DNA of 64,000 bases from positions 183,228,925 to 183,292,924 of the forward strand of contig CM041782.1 of assembly GCA_023374045.1 (NCBI GenBank), given 5' to 3'. Each line of letters begins with the position of its first letter. The stretch's first letter is position 1. The notes beneath the pieces were generated by a model that saw only the letters and a list, made by a program, of their open reading frames with translations, was not told where the DNA came from and made no database searches. Of this stretch, positions 1-11,600 are shown in pieces. Made by a program: the position numbers and the translations under genes. This DNA comes from Limonium bicolor (lineage: Eukaryota; Streptophyta; Magnoliopsida; Caryophyllales; Plumbaginaceae).

Positions 1-632
1 TCTTAAATCAGAACAAAGCAAACCACAAACTCAGAAGTTCATAACAGAAGCTCAATCAAAACAGAGGTGGACACTAGACACCAGCTGACACATCAGAAGG
101 ACTCACATAACGTCCTATGGATCCGAAGATCCCACAACAGAAGCCGTAGAGACAGCTATGGACCCGTCGGTCACTAAACATCCAAGGGACCCTGAGAGAT
201 AGAACAGAAGGGAACCCAAGGGAATAACAGAAGGAATTCCTGTGCAGCATGCTACGGGACAGCCAGACCCGACTATCCAAGGCTCAGAAGCTAAACATCT
301 AGGTCCCAAAACAGAGGCTTTACAAAACAACACAGAAGCCTTAACATAACAGAACGGAGGGCCGAAGCACATCATACAGATCATAAGCCCTTATCAAAAC
401 AAAAGTCATACACTGACTATCAAACCCGAAAACAAAACAGAAGCGTAGAAGCTCAAACACTCTTCTAGAGCAAATTAGAGTTCCAAGGCTTGTTGAGAAC
501 TTTCAAATTAAAGTACACATATACATGTGCTAAAACATATTAGATCAGATAGTACTCGAAAAGAGGAATCCAACGCCGCAAACGGCACTCAAAACGGAGC
601 GCAAACGAAGAAGTTATGCTAAAACAAAGGCC
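1..632. other. Unassigned left edge, no gene seen
   Basis: No convincing reading frame on either strand. The short word acagaagc and close variants recur many times in the first 450 bases, as in low-complexity parts of LTR elements. A tract near 585-625 (cggagcgcaaacgaagaagtt) resembles the sequence just before the palindromes in the Athila-like LTR at 22.25 kb, so this may be part of a retroelement whose other end lies outside the window. That assignment is inference. Confidence 0.3.
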
Positions 633-726
633 GGTCCGAACATGCGTCCGACCTTGCATGTTCGGACCTAATTCGAGAGTCTGAAAATCCTCCGGCGTAT
701 GATGTCCGAACTTCAATGTTCGGACA
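633..726. repeat. Pair of TCCGAAC palindromes, 70 bp apart
   Basis: The first unit (633-668) has a 13-base arm ggtccgaacatgc, a near copy gtccgaccttgc, then the reverse complement of the arm. The second (703-726) pairs tgtccgaac with gttcggaca. Their starts are 70 bases apart and the spacer contains ttcgagagt, as in the arrays of element C. The same design recurs at 10.6, 21.2, 22.3, 29.7, 33.7 and 36.3 kb. Confidence 0.75.
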
Positions 727-955
727 CATGTTAGGACATACCGAAAACTGCAAAATCACTTACGGAAATTAGCCAGAACCAAGCCACAAATCCCCCACAA
801 AACATACATAACTTATTGTAGCAAATTAACCAATCGAAAACGCATTTCCATGGGGTTTTAACGCATCAAACGCACATCAAAATCAACCAAAAACATCACC
901 AAATCAAAGAGTTAAAACAATCATATACGAAGAACAATCAAAATCAGAAATCCCC

Positions 956-1297
956 ATGGACGAACACACACAACCGAATCCATTCACCACCTACCTCACA
1001 TCCGACGCAAAGCCATCTCTGCGGACCCGACAACAATCTCTACTCGAATTCCATCACGAAATCACAAACACTCGCACAAATCGAAAAGGACCAACACCGA
1101 AGGGAGAAGCAAGGAACTTGACTGATGAACAGCAACGCACACTCCGACTCTACGGATTGGAATCCTCGATGCTGAACTTAGCCACTAGACTAATTAATTT
1201 GCAGGATGGAAGAATTGTGAAGAAGAGAGGAATTGAGGAAGAGGAAGAGGAAAACTTTACAGAGCGGAAGTTTCTTCTTTGGGTGAGAAGAAACTGA
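956..1297 (+). CDS. Hypothetical 113-residue ORF, doubtful
   Basis: An ATG-started frame of 113 codons that I do not recognise. It is polar, has a run of glutamates near residues 95-99 and ends in a basic stretch. It has no membrane segment and no catalytic motif that I can name. It lies downstream of the palindrome pair, so it could be the leader or start of a decayed retroelement gene. Chance is just as likely, given how open short frames are in this AC-rich stretch. Confidence 0.2.
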   Translation: MDEHTQPNPFTTYLTSDAKPSLRTRQQSLLEFHHEITNTRTNRKGPTPKGEARNLTDEQQRTLRLYGLESSMLNLATRLINLQDGRIVKKRGIEEEEEENFTERKFLLWVRRN

Positions 1298-4200
1298 CGT
1301 GAAATGTCGTCAGGAAAGAAGGAGAGAGGAAATTAAATTAGATTTGGAATTTCCTTCCTTTATGAATAATAGCATAACATAAAAAGAAGGAAAAGGAAGG
1401 TTAGTAGTCCTTTTACTAACCAAAGAATAAATAACAAAAAGGAATAAAGAGTTATTAATAACTATCCTCTCTTACTAATAATTAAGTAACGAAAGGAAGA
1501 AAAGAACAATGTAAATCTCCTTTCTCAAAATGAATACTAAAGACCGGAATAAATCATAGACGAATCAACTCAAGATTCAAAACATGATTAGTCTCCCTTT
1601 GCAAAACCGAAACAAAATAGAAGCAAGATGAAATAAAAGAAAAAAAAACTGGGGCATAACAGTAGTGCTAACATGAAATTGCTTAAAACCTGTCAAAAAC
1701 GGTATCACGTGTATTCGGAAAAAAAGGGTACAAAGCTTTTAGAATTGCTTAACATACTTGTTAAAAGAAGTATATGCAATCATTAATATATACAGCTGTA
1801 AATATCTTTTAAGATGTTATGTAAAGTAATCAGGGCAGCGGCAGTTACTGTTAGATAGAGAATCGGCCTTATTCAAAGGCCGTTAAACTGCTTAAATCGG
1901 CTTCCCTGAAGTAGCCTAACCAAAACACTTAAAAGTCATTTAATCAAACTACAACATGCTCAGACTGCTTGAAAAAGCATTGGAAACAAATAATAATGAT
2001 TAAAGCAAAGACTGATACGTAGTAAACGAGGCAGGTGGCTCTAAAAATGGCGTATTGCGTAGTAATTTTAGACGACTTAGAAGCAATGTTTAGAATTATC
2101 GGGATAAAGCCGAATCAGGTTCTACAATACTGAGAGGGTGTACCAAACAACTGTGGATCAATCTTGTAAATATGATAGCATAATACTTCATAGTAGCAAG
2201 CAGCTTGCAGTATAAATAGCGACAAAATGAGGGGAAACAAATGTACTGTGCGGCAAAAACTTTTGAACCATAAGCAACAGAGCAAGAAAACAAAAATAAC
2301 CCTGATTTGGGAACTCTGAAATTGCTGAGTAATAACAGGGGGTATGTGTACTACAGCTGTTACCTTATACTAAGCGGTCAAGCAATTTGATTTTTAAACA
2401 AGTCAATATGTTTGGCTACGTTACTCTAAACATGCAATGTATTGTTACTATTGAAGAAACAGACTTTACGTCCCAAGTCTATTGACAGGATAAACCTGAT
2501 AACCATCAGTAAGTGATAAAAAAGAACCTTTTACAGTAGGTTTTGGTCAGGGCACCCAAAATTCATTCAAGAAAGTACAGAATAGACAGAGATTAAATTT
2601 GAACATCGATGAAGAAATAATCACAGCCAAGGGATCTGCCAAGATAGATTTAAAATTGTTAAAGAGAACATGTACCGACTTATCAGAAATACCAAGATAA
2701 TACCGAAGAATTGAGCAAAGAAAGTAGCAGCAGACATGGGTTTTAAATTGAGAACGTTTTGCACCCCTTTCCTTGATTTAGTTTAGAGCATCGAAGACTT
2801 AACAGATCATTTCAAAGTGACTGCAGCAGTGTTGGTGTTTAGTTTACTCAGCCGTAAAAGGTTTTGCAGAATTTAAAAGAACATTCTTAAGGCAGCTTGC
2901 CTAAGCTGTGCCAGTAGGACAGCTGCAAACTATTAATGAAGTAGCATATATCAAGAGCTGAGTAATATTACAGAACCAGTGTGTATAGCACATCGCAAAA
3001 TTTGGCCATAATGCTCCAACTCAAAGCTAGTTTATATTGAGAAAACTTTTTAGAAGAACGTTCAGCAAATGTTTATATAAAGTTTTAAAGAACGTAAAGA
3101 TGCAAACTAATGAATCAAGGTATATTGAACTAATGAAATAATGGATGACAAAGAACGGAGATCATGCTCTGCACTCCTACTTTCTTTGAAAGATGTTGCT
3201 GGAAGTATAATATAAGATTTTAGGAGCAAGAACAGTGCAACTTCTAAACAGTTCCTTATTAATGACAAATGGATCGGCTAAAAACATTCAACATAAAGAT
3301 TAGTAAAACAGAAACAAGAATCAAGTGTCTTTATGAGAGCAAGCTGCTGTAGTATGGTCCATTCAAGCCAAGTAAAACTATATTCACTAGTAGTCTTGTT
3401 AAGTCTCCAAAAACAGAGCAATAACTAAAACAGGTGCAGCATTACAAAACTACTGAAGCAAGCCTATTACTTACCAGTGCAGATGCGTATTTTCTCAAAT
3501 TTTCACAGCAGAAATTTAGGTCTTAAAACCGAGAAGAATTTAGGTTAAAAGCTAATCATAGCGGTAGTATAAACGGTAGTAAAATGAGGAGCAAACTTAT
3601 CAGGTTTAAATCGATGTATCTACCCACGCGGTAGTGTATGAAATTTTGAACATAACCATGCCATAGTTCATTGTTGATTTTTATTAGATTTTGTTTTTTG
3701 ACAGTTTGACAATAGTGGCAAAATAAAGCTATGGTAGACGTACATGTAGCAGCAGAATGATCTTATGAACCCTTTCCAGTTAAATCTAATGACAGAATAA
3801 AAAATCAGGCAGAACACTTGAGCAAATGGCTATATTCATGGTGCGGAACTATGTGAAATAAGCGAATCATGCTATAATTTTGTTGTTGTCCGAAACTGCC
3901 AAAAATAGCGTGCAGTAACAGCTTAAACCTTGGAGTAATTATAGAGCACAAAAATTGATCACACAGTAGCAGTGTAGTGGATTAGAGGCATAGCTTTATC
4001 AGAAATTCATAAAACAGTTCAAGCAGAAATAGGCATACGTGTTTCTCATTGTTAGAAGCAAACATATATTACCCCGATAGTTACACAGTGAAGTTGAGTC
4101 GCATCAGTAAAACAAAAAGATTTAATTTGGAAGTTATGCGTTCGCTAGAATGGATCTCTTGATCAAATAGTGGTTTTGGAAGCCAAATAATATGGTAAAA

Positions 4201-5200
4201 AAGTGAGCATTTGCTTGTATAACCGAACTAGGCAGTATAAACTAGGGTGGTACAACTGAAATTAAACGAGGTAAACGATCAAGCAGACTGAAATGGCATA
4301 CAATGATAGCTGAGATTAGTTTGTTTTGTAAAAACAATAACATAACCTTTTGAAGGAACCAATATGTGCTTCTTGGAAAAGCAGAGAAACCATCAACAGC
4401 AGGTGGCCGGCAAGAATGCAGTAGAGAATTACAAACCATGCTATTTTAAAGTCAATTAAACACAACCAGGTTTGTTCATGTAAGAGATACAGGACAGCAA
4501 AGAAATTGCCAATTTAAATAGATTTTACTACGCTTAGGCCTATTGACCGCATCAACTCTGTAAATAGTGACATATCAGTCACTTCAAAGATGAAGAAACA
4601 AACAGTGGTAAAATGGATTTGTAGAGTTTGTTTGTGAATGGCTTTGAAATATGGCAATGTGATATTAAAAGGTTTCCAAAATAGCCAGTAAATTCAGTGA
4701 CTAGATTCACGCAAAAAGCTCCAACAGAAAATCAGATGATAGCTGCTTGTGTATCCTTATCAATAATAGCATCATAGGATACTTAGGTTATTAGCTGCTC
4801 GACCCCATCGACTGTCTAAATTATGCGGTGGACTAAACATTTTTAAGACTAAGGTGCACATATGTGATTTCTTATGCCAGATAGTGCATACATGAATATT
4901 TTTAGAGAATGCTGGAGAGTTTTCAAACGGTTATATAAGAGACTGGGACAATACGATGAGTCACTATGCTTTAATCGTAGAGGAAATTGCAATCTATGTT
5001 ATAAACAGAAACCAAGTTCAGAATTGTTACCTTGTTTCTTGAGAAGAAGGGATTTTGAAAGAAAAGAACAGTGGGATGAACCTGCTCCGAGTTTACTCTC
5101 AATGGAAATTCTAGAATTCCTCGTATCTTCCTTATGAAGGTTGTCGACTGGTTGCTTTGACATCGGCTGGTCATTTTGAAGAGAATCAATGCCCGGTCAT
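1298..5200. other. AT-rich stretch with no recognisable gene
   Basis: About 3.9 kb of AT-rich sequence. Frames are all short (under 90 codons, including one at 4874-5137) and none shows a known domain or consistent splice signals. I see no tRNA, no terminal repeats with partners inside the window, and no long tandem repeats. It may be decayed non-coding transposon interior or intergenic DNA. Confidence 0.4.
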
Positions 5201-5271
5201 CCTATGTGTTGCCCGGTCGGGGAGGTTGTGGCCTGGTTAATAGCACCACCGCCTGGAATTATGCCTGGTTA

Positions 5272-5370
5272 AGGAGCTTCCGGTCGTTGTCATCCGGCTT
5301 CCGGTCGTTGTCATCCGGCTTCCGGTCAAGGAGCTTCCGGTCGTTGTCATCCGGCTTCCGGTCAAGGAGC
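5272..5370. repeat. Short tandem repeats in element E interior
   Basis: Alternating modules built from cttccggtcgttgtcatccgg and cttccggtcaaggag are repeated about five times. Because the modules keep frames open on both strands, several overlapping spurious ORFs appear here (5176-5563). Confidence 0.8.
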
Positions 5371-5864
5371 TTCCGGTTACTGACCAAGACGATGTCGCGC
5401 CCGGTTCTGTCGATCTTTTTGGACCAAGAAAGGATGAAATTGTTTGATTCGACTCGCTGATGCAACGTCTCCCATGATTCCTGGCTACTGAGAATTCGAT
5501 TGGATTACTGTTAAGAAACATTATTAAGTTTTTGATCGAGGAAATGATTTCAAGAAGCAGCATTCGTAAGTAAAGAAATTAGAAGAGCAGAGAGTTGAAG
5601 TAACAAGCATCTAATCCCGTTTCAACAGGTCTGAAGCTTTGGAGCGCTAGGTCAATTTCTTTTCCCCTTTATGCTTCCGACCTCGACTTGGGACTTTGTC
5701 TGTCATCAATGTTTGGGCATAATCTTGCTGGTCTGGCCTATAATGTCGCTGGAGCTTGGCTATCCTCCCCGTAGAGAATCCCCATAAATTCTCATTGCCG
5801 GTTGTGGTTCCCTGAATTCCTCCCCTTTATGGTTCCTTATGCCCGGTCTTGAACCAGAACGCCG

Positions 5865-5942
5865 CCCAGTCTCTGAACTGGAACACCGCCTGGTCTCCAA
5901 GTAGAACGTCACCCAGTCTCTGAACTGGAACACCGCCTGGTC
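5865..5942. repeat. 31-bp direct repeat, two copies
   Basis: The unit beginning cccagtctctgaactggaac occurs at 5865-5895 and 5912-5942, 47 bases apart, with a related degenerate copy just upstream. It lies in the interior of element E. Confidence 0.75.
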
Positions 5943-6920
5943 GCTTCCGACTGAGATCTTGCTTCGATCGTCGTCGGGCCTGGAATTTTTCAGCTACGCT
6001 CCTGCTTTTGAGTGAGGTGCAGTTAGCTTAGGTTCAATCAGTACTTGAATTGAGATGTAACTTAGTGCAATAATTGATAATTTAGGGAGAGTAGGTTTCA
6101 CCGTTCTCCTCGTGTATTTGAATTTGATCAGGAATTTCTTTTGGAAGTAATCTTCTTCTGCATTAATGAGTTGAATCATCACTTCGAAGCCTCAGCGGCC
6201 GAAGATTCCTTCGCTACGTTCATATTCTTGATTTTTTTCCTACTTTTGTTACTTCCTCAGGTCTTGATTCAATCGAGCGATGTAATTGACGCGGCTCAGA
6301 AGAGAATGTAGTTGACGATGCGGCTTGTAGACTCCCGGGAAATTCTTCGAACGAATTTGGTGAAGTTTCTCGACCTCCCCTTCTTTTTCCCTAACCTTTG
6401 AATGCCGGGAAGCTCTAGGGATCTGTTTTGATTTTGTTGAGACAGACTTTTGTGGATGGGGTACCATCGTGACCGATTCGTGCTTCATCGTCGTGAGAGT
6501 AACTTTTTAGATTTAGAGTTTCCAGTTTATGCTTCCCTTTTCGATCGAGCTCCCTTCAGAATCTGGATTTGTTGACGGATTTTGATGTTACTTCTGATTT
6601 GTGTAGAAAAAGGATGATTTCGAATGGTGAGAACTGGTTCGAGTGCGATCGATCTGATAATGTCGTGATCCTATCTCCTTAAGCTTCAATATACAATAAG
6701 AAATTTCTGGAAAGAGCTTTTAGATCTCCCAATCTTTTCTTCTGTCGCTAGTTGTTTGAAATTGAGCCGTAAACGATGTGAAGATGAAAAGCAGGTGAAT
6801 CGATCTTGAGGTTGATCTTTCCCGTAGATATTATTCTTAATCTTCTCGATCGAATCGGCTTTCCGGTAGCATTTCTTTTGGATCGTGGATGAATCGTGGT
6901 TACCATTGTCGGTTGTTCGA

Positions 6921-6938
6921 TTCCCACAGACGGCGCCA
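6921..6938 (-). promoter_or_regulatory. Primer-binding site of element E
   Basis: On the minus strand this reads TGGCGCCGTCTGTGGGAA. It would pair with a tRNA 3' end, since its complement ends in CCA. It sits two bases inside the LTR end at 6941, the normal arrangement for first-strand priming. Confidence 0.8.
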
Positions 6939-7053
6939 AATGAAAACGTATAATTTGGTTCTACACGTTAACATCGAGAGACTATAAACCAAACACCAAG
7001 AAATATAGTGGTTCAGCCAATGATCCGGCCTACATCCACTTCTAGACAATATC

Positions 7054-7059
7054 TTTATT
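7054..7059 (-). terminator. AATAAA poly(A) signal in LTR of element E
   Basis: Minus-strand AATAAA about 95 bases downstream of the TATA box. This is consistent with the R region of an LTR. Confidence 0.55.
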
Positions 7060-7150
7060 CCCTCTTTTGGTATTACAAGTTTGAAGAGCTTTCTAGTGTT
7101 TTTCTCTCTCTTCTCATATTGTTATCCTCACAAGTGAGCCCCCCCTCTCT

Positions 7151-7160
7151 CTATTTATAG
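7151..7160 (-). promoter_or_regulatory. TATA box in LTR of element E
   Basis: The minus strand reads CTATAAATAG followed by a purine-rich GAGAGAGG tract. This is a textbook plant TATA box, placed upstream of the AATAAA and the primer-binding site on the same strand. Confidence 0.7.
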
Positions 7161-7270
7161 ACTTTCTAGGGTGAAGTCTATCTCTTAACCCTTGTAGTGT
7201 AGTGTAGTGAGGTACGGGGTATGAAGCCCGGATGCGGAATACGAGACGCGGGATGTGGCGCCTGGTTGTA

Positions 7271-7432
7271 GAGTGCGGGATCCAGGATCCGGTCATAGAG
7301 TGCGGGATCCGGGATCCGGTCATAGAGTGCGGGATCCGGGATCCGGTCAAAGAGTGCGGGATTCGGGATCCGGTCAAAGAGTGCGGGATCCGGGATCCGG
7401 TCAAAGAGTGCTGGATGCGGGATGCGAACTCG
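7271..7432. repeat. 27-bp tandem array with GGATCC palindromes
   Basis: Five full 27-base units plus a degenerate sixth. Each unit is gagtgcgggatcc, then gggatcc, then ggtcata or ggtcaaa. The two GGATCC hexamers in each unit make the array locally palindromic. It sits in the U3 of element E upstream of the TATA box, where tandem enhancer-like repeats are often found. The overlapping long frames on both strands (7114-7702) come from the repeat. Confidence 0.85.
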
Positions 7433-7640
7433 GCCACGAGGCCTAGGACCCGGATTGGTGCTTGGTGCCTAGATTGGAGCCCAAACAAGGTCCTGAAGGA
7501 GGCCCGGGGCCTGAACCGGGACCTAAGGTCTGGACCGTCTTGTCCCTTCTGTCTTGTCATACTTTTGCCCTCTTCACTTAGGGAATTACAACCGACTAGT
7601 ATCCTCAGATTTAAGGGTTTCCCCAATGTATCGAATACTC

Positions 7641-8454
7641 TCATGTTCGGGACATTACTTACATCAGTCGGGTACTCTCATAATGGGTCGACTAATTGCT
7701 AAGGGGTTTGGAGATCCCTCGTTATTCTTTACTACTCTCATGGTTCATATCTTACACCAAGATTAATTCCTCTAATAGAGGTTACTTATATACTTCCACT
7801 ACTTATTATTTGTGGATTATTCATTTCGGTTCTCCTATCGTTATCGGAAGGTTATTACCCCCGTACACTCTCTCACATTCTAGTGAGTTCATTGGGTTGT
7901 GTTATCGTTTATTGATTCGTTAGTTTAGTGCGTTGCTACGGTTCCATTAGTTCACAACATGACTCTTACTACGATTCACTACACAACAAGACTCATCTAT
8001 GAGCCGAACTACGCACTAAATGAAGCCACACAATCAATCAAGAAGGGTTAGCTCACACAACATATAGCCAGACATACAATGAAAGGCAATAAACCATTTT
8101 CATGCTTTAGTCTTGATTAGCCGGCATACATCACACAAATCAACGTAACTCGGTTAACATATGGGGCATGAGAAAATCATACCTTTCACCGGAGTTAGCT
8201 TTACCATGTGTCCCCTCGTTCCTCGGTTCACACTTGTCCCACTGATAATGTTCCAACATTATTATTAATACTATACTCTTATGATATGACAATAATTACT
8301 ACTCCCGTACTTACCCCGTTATCCGGTACACTTAATGTTCTTATACCCTCAACTTACTTAATCACTTTTCATACTTGTCTTCCTACTCATACTTCCTTAC
8401 CATTGGTGTTACTTTAATGGTATATTACTAAAGTCCTTTGTATATGTACATATC

Positions 8455-8488
<34 letters not shown>

Positions 8489-8605
8489 TATACATATGAT
8501 TACTATGTTACTCTTTTTTTTTATAAGTTAGGGCCGACCGACCCAACCCTTGGGTCGGTCCATTTCAGTAAGTTTTCCGTCCTCTGAAATTGTCCCGACC
8601 AACCC
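7641..8605 (-). repeat. Element D: inner part of a minus-strand Tekay-like LTR
   Basis: The reverse complement of about 8100-8240 matches the layout of A's LTR near 11.28 kb: a tract around ggtgaaaggtatgat followed by ttctcatgccc and a run to gatttgtgtg. The stretch 8525-8605 holds gggtcggtcc palindromes that resume directly at 36.3 kb, so this is the same LTR, interrupted by A. The left limit is not certain and the usual ...GTTACA end is not found, so it is probably truncated by or merged with element E. Confidence 0.5.
8455..8482. repeat. (TA)n microsatellite
   Basis: Fourteen perfect TA dinucleotides within the LTR remnant of element D. Confidence 0.95.
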
Positions 8606-11600
8606 TGAAATACCCCGTAATTAAAAACAGTGATTAATTAGGCTAATTATATTTTTAAAGGCTTAATTACACTTAAATAAATACGAGGGAACAAATCCCG
8701 AAGAAAACAGACCTTTAAAATGGGTTAAAAGCATAAACGAACCGTAAAGCGCGTTTTTCGAGGAAACCGGGAAAACGCGACTTTAAGCGGGTCAAATAGA
8801 CTCGTAACAGTTTTGGTCAACTAAATAATCATTAATAAATATTAGTGAAGCCTTAGAACCAATAAAATTAATTAAACGAGAAAAGTCCGGTAAACGGGTC
8901 TCCGTTAGCGAATACCGGAAAAACGAGAACATACGGGGCACAAACTGCAATAACAACAAGTTGTTGTGTCCCAATTGTAAATAAAGAAATTAAAAATCTG
9001 TGTGTGGGGGGAGTGTGGACCGATTTTCCCTCCCTCTCTCATTTATTTAATAACTCCTAATACACTAGAAGACAAAAACTATAAACTAGGAAAGAGGGAA
9101 AGGAAAAAATTACAAAAGTGAGAGTGAGTCTCTCTCCTACCATCTCCCTCACTCCCACCGTACAGCACCCCCTCCTTCCTCTCTGAATTCTTCCCTCCTT
9201 CACCAAGCTCCCATGGAGTTTTGAAGAAAACTCACACAACCCACAACTTCTCTCTATTGTTGTGCCTTCATCCTTTGTCCAAAAATTATAAAAACCATAC
9301 CATTGGAATCCTCTTGCAAAGGAGAACATCTTCCTCTTTCCAAAAATCCGAAAACTCCATTTTCGTTTTTGTGGGTGTTCCCCATTTGAAGATTCAAGTC
9401 CACCATTAGAAGCACCTTCACCTCCTTATCATCTTGAGGTAAAAAGAAATTCGAAAATCCATCATTTCTAGCCCTTGTTTGCATTATAAGAATTTCCATG
9501 TTTTTAACTCTTGGTTCTTCTTGCTCCAGCCGATTTTGGCTTCTTATTTGGGCTAGGAATCTTGTTCTCTTGCTAACCAAGGACTTCATTCACCCATTGG
9601 AAGGTAATACCCATTTCTAAACCCTAAAACATCTAGATTCTAGGGTTAGTATAAAATGAATGCTAAAATGGTTAGTGTGTATTGGTATGGTGGTTGTAGC
9701 ATTGTGTGTATTGTGTGAGAAAGAACAAAGAAGAAGGAAAGAAGGAAGGAGAAGGCAAGAAAGAAAGGAAAAACTAGTGAGACAAGGTAATTACCTTTAC
9801 CTTGAACTAGTTTTGTATTGTGTAATGTAACAGTTTTTGAGTAGTAAAATGAGTAATGAATTGAGTAATGAGTAGTAAGTATATTGTAGTATAATGAGGA
9901 ATGATATTGTAACAGTTTTGAAGTTTTTAAATGAGTTTTAAAAGCTTGGGAAAACCTTGGGTAGTATGTGTATATGTGCAGGAATTTATGTTATTGTAGT
10001 AGTGTTGGAATGTGTATAAGAAGTGTTGTGTAAACAGGTTGTGAGAATATGAATATGTGAGCTGAATTAATGTGTGGAGAATGTTAAAAATATAAGGGAG
10101 ACTATGTCAAATTTTGTGTAGGAATGAGAGGACTTAAGTTGTTTAAGAAGAGGAAGTATTTGGAGAGTTTAAAAGGAGTGTTTAGTAGCTTGTAACATAT
10201 TTGAATATGAGTTTGTAAATGGGATGGAATTAGGTTGTGAGTTAATGTATTTAAGATGCTAAGAGTGGCATTGGATGAGGGAGTATTGGAGGACAAGTGT
10301 TGAGGGAAAAATCTGTAGCATAATAGAGGAAACCAAAAACTGTAGCATTAGTGTGAGGAAAAATAATGTAAGTGTTGAATTGAAATGAGGAAAATTGGTG
10401 TAAGTTGTGTAGGAATTGAGTAGCAAGTTTGGTGGATGAACGAAGGTGATTTAGAGTGTTTAATTAGTGCTAAATCATGTGGGGAAGTATTGGTAAAGAT
10501 TGGGGAAGCAATGGGTAAAGAAAACACCCAAAAACAGATTTTAAAACTGAAGTACTGGGCCGGACCGGACTTGCGACCGGACTTGCAAGTTCGGTCGAGC
10601 CCAGATTTACAAAGACGGGAAACCTTCTGGAATCGACCGACCTTGCGACCGGACTTGCAAGTTCGGTCGGACCAGAAAATTCTCCCGCCAGAAACCTTCT
10701 GGAATGGACCGAACTTGCGACCGGACTTGCAAGTTTGGTCGGCCAGAAAAATTCCCATAATGCAAGCTACTGGAATGGACCGACCTTGCGACCGGACTTG
10801 CAAGGTCGGTCGGGCTAAAATTTTCACATACGAAACTTACTGGAATGGACCGACCTTGGGACCAGACTTGCAAGGTCAGTCGGCCCTGAAATTTTCACAC
10901 GATGTAGCTTACTGACTTGGACCGAACTTGCGACCGGACTTGCAAGTTTGGTCGAGTCAAAACAAAAAAAAATGTTTTATTATATGATTATAGTTATCAT
11001 ATGTATATATATATGCCTATACAAATATAAGCATATATATGTAGTAATACACCATTAATGAAGTAATAATGGTAAGAAAGTAAGTGAATGAGTAAGGCAA
11101 CAAATTTAAGAAGTAGTAAAGAAAAGAATGGTGTTATTACCAAGTAAGAAAGTAATGAAGTAGTAAGTATACATTGAAGGTATCAATGAAGGAGTAAGAT
11201 AGATCAATAATAGACCATTGATCGTACAACTTCATGTATGTATAGGAATCGAATAGTTGCACGTTGAAGGAACCCGGTAGTATGAAAACGTCGGTGAACG
11301 GTATGATTTCTTCATGCCCTGTATCCTAACTTGGTTACCCCGATTTGTGTGCTTATGTGATCACCAATAAGATAAAAGCATGAATCGGACTTATATTGCA
11401 CTTAATTGTGCTTGGAATATTTGTTTTTGTTGTATCTTCTTAAACAAATAGTTTGTATAATTCATGAAATGTATGAATGAGAATGAAGTGTATCTGTAAG
11501 TATGAGTACTTGTGTATTGTATTCATGTATGGAAATGAAGTACTGACTTCTACTAATTCCTAACATTCTAACTCCTAACTTGAGTAATGAGTAAAATGGA

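Larger units (their letters stand above)
5201..7640 (-). mobile_element. Element E: partial minus-strand LTR retroelement
   Basis: Reading the minus strand, an LTR end at 6941 (TG/CA boundary) is followed after two bases by a primer-binding site at 6938-6921 and then by internal sequence running left. Within the LTR there is a TATA box (7160-7151) and then AATAAA (7059-7054) in the correct order. No recognisable gag or pol is seen in the roughly 1.7 kb of interior, which suggests a non-autonomous derivative or a gutted copy. The PBS type (TGGCGCC start) is common in Tat-lineage Ty3/gypsy elements. The second LTR is not in the window. Both outer limits are estimates: the left is set where tandem repeats begin, the right where sequence akin to Tekay LTRs takes over. 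Confidence 0.55.
6941..7640 (-). repeat. LTR of element E (outer end uncertain)
   Basis: The inner end is well supported by the adjoining primer-binding site. On the minus strand the order is a 27-bp tandem array (U3), TATA box, AATAAA and then U5, so this is the 5' LTR of a minus-strand element. The outer TG end could not be fixed: it may lie near 7640 or as far right as about 7960. No partner copy is in the window. Confidence 0.6.

Noticed and set aside
7114..7702. Long frames on both strands (176 and 156 codons) in element E's LTR
   Set aside because: The 27-bp repeat is a multiple of three and keeps several frames open. The peptides are simple repeats with no domain.
10348..10915. Overlapping 159-codon frames on both strands in A's LTR
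   Set aside because: They are read through the palindrome array. The two strands give similar repetitive peptides (LRPDLQVRS, TCKSGRK) because the array is self-complementary.
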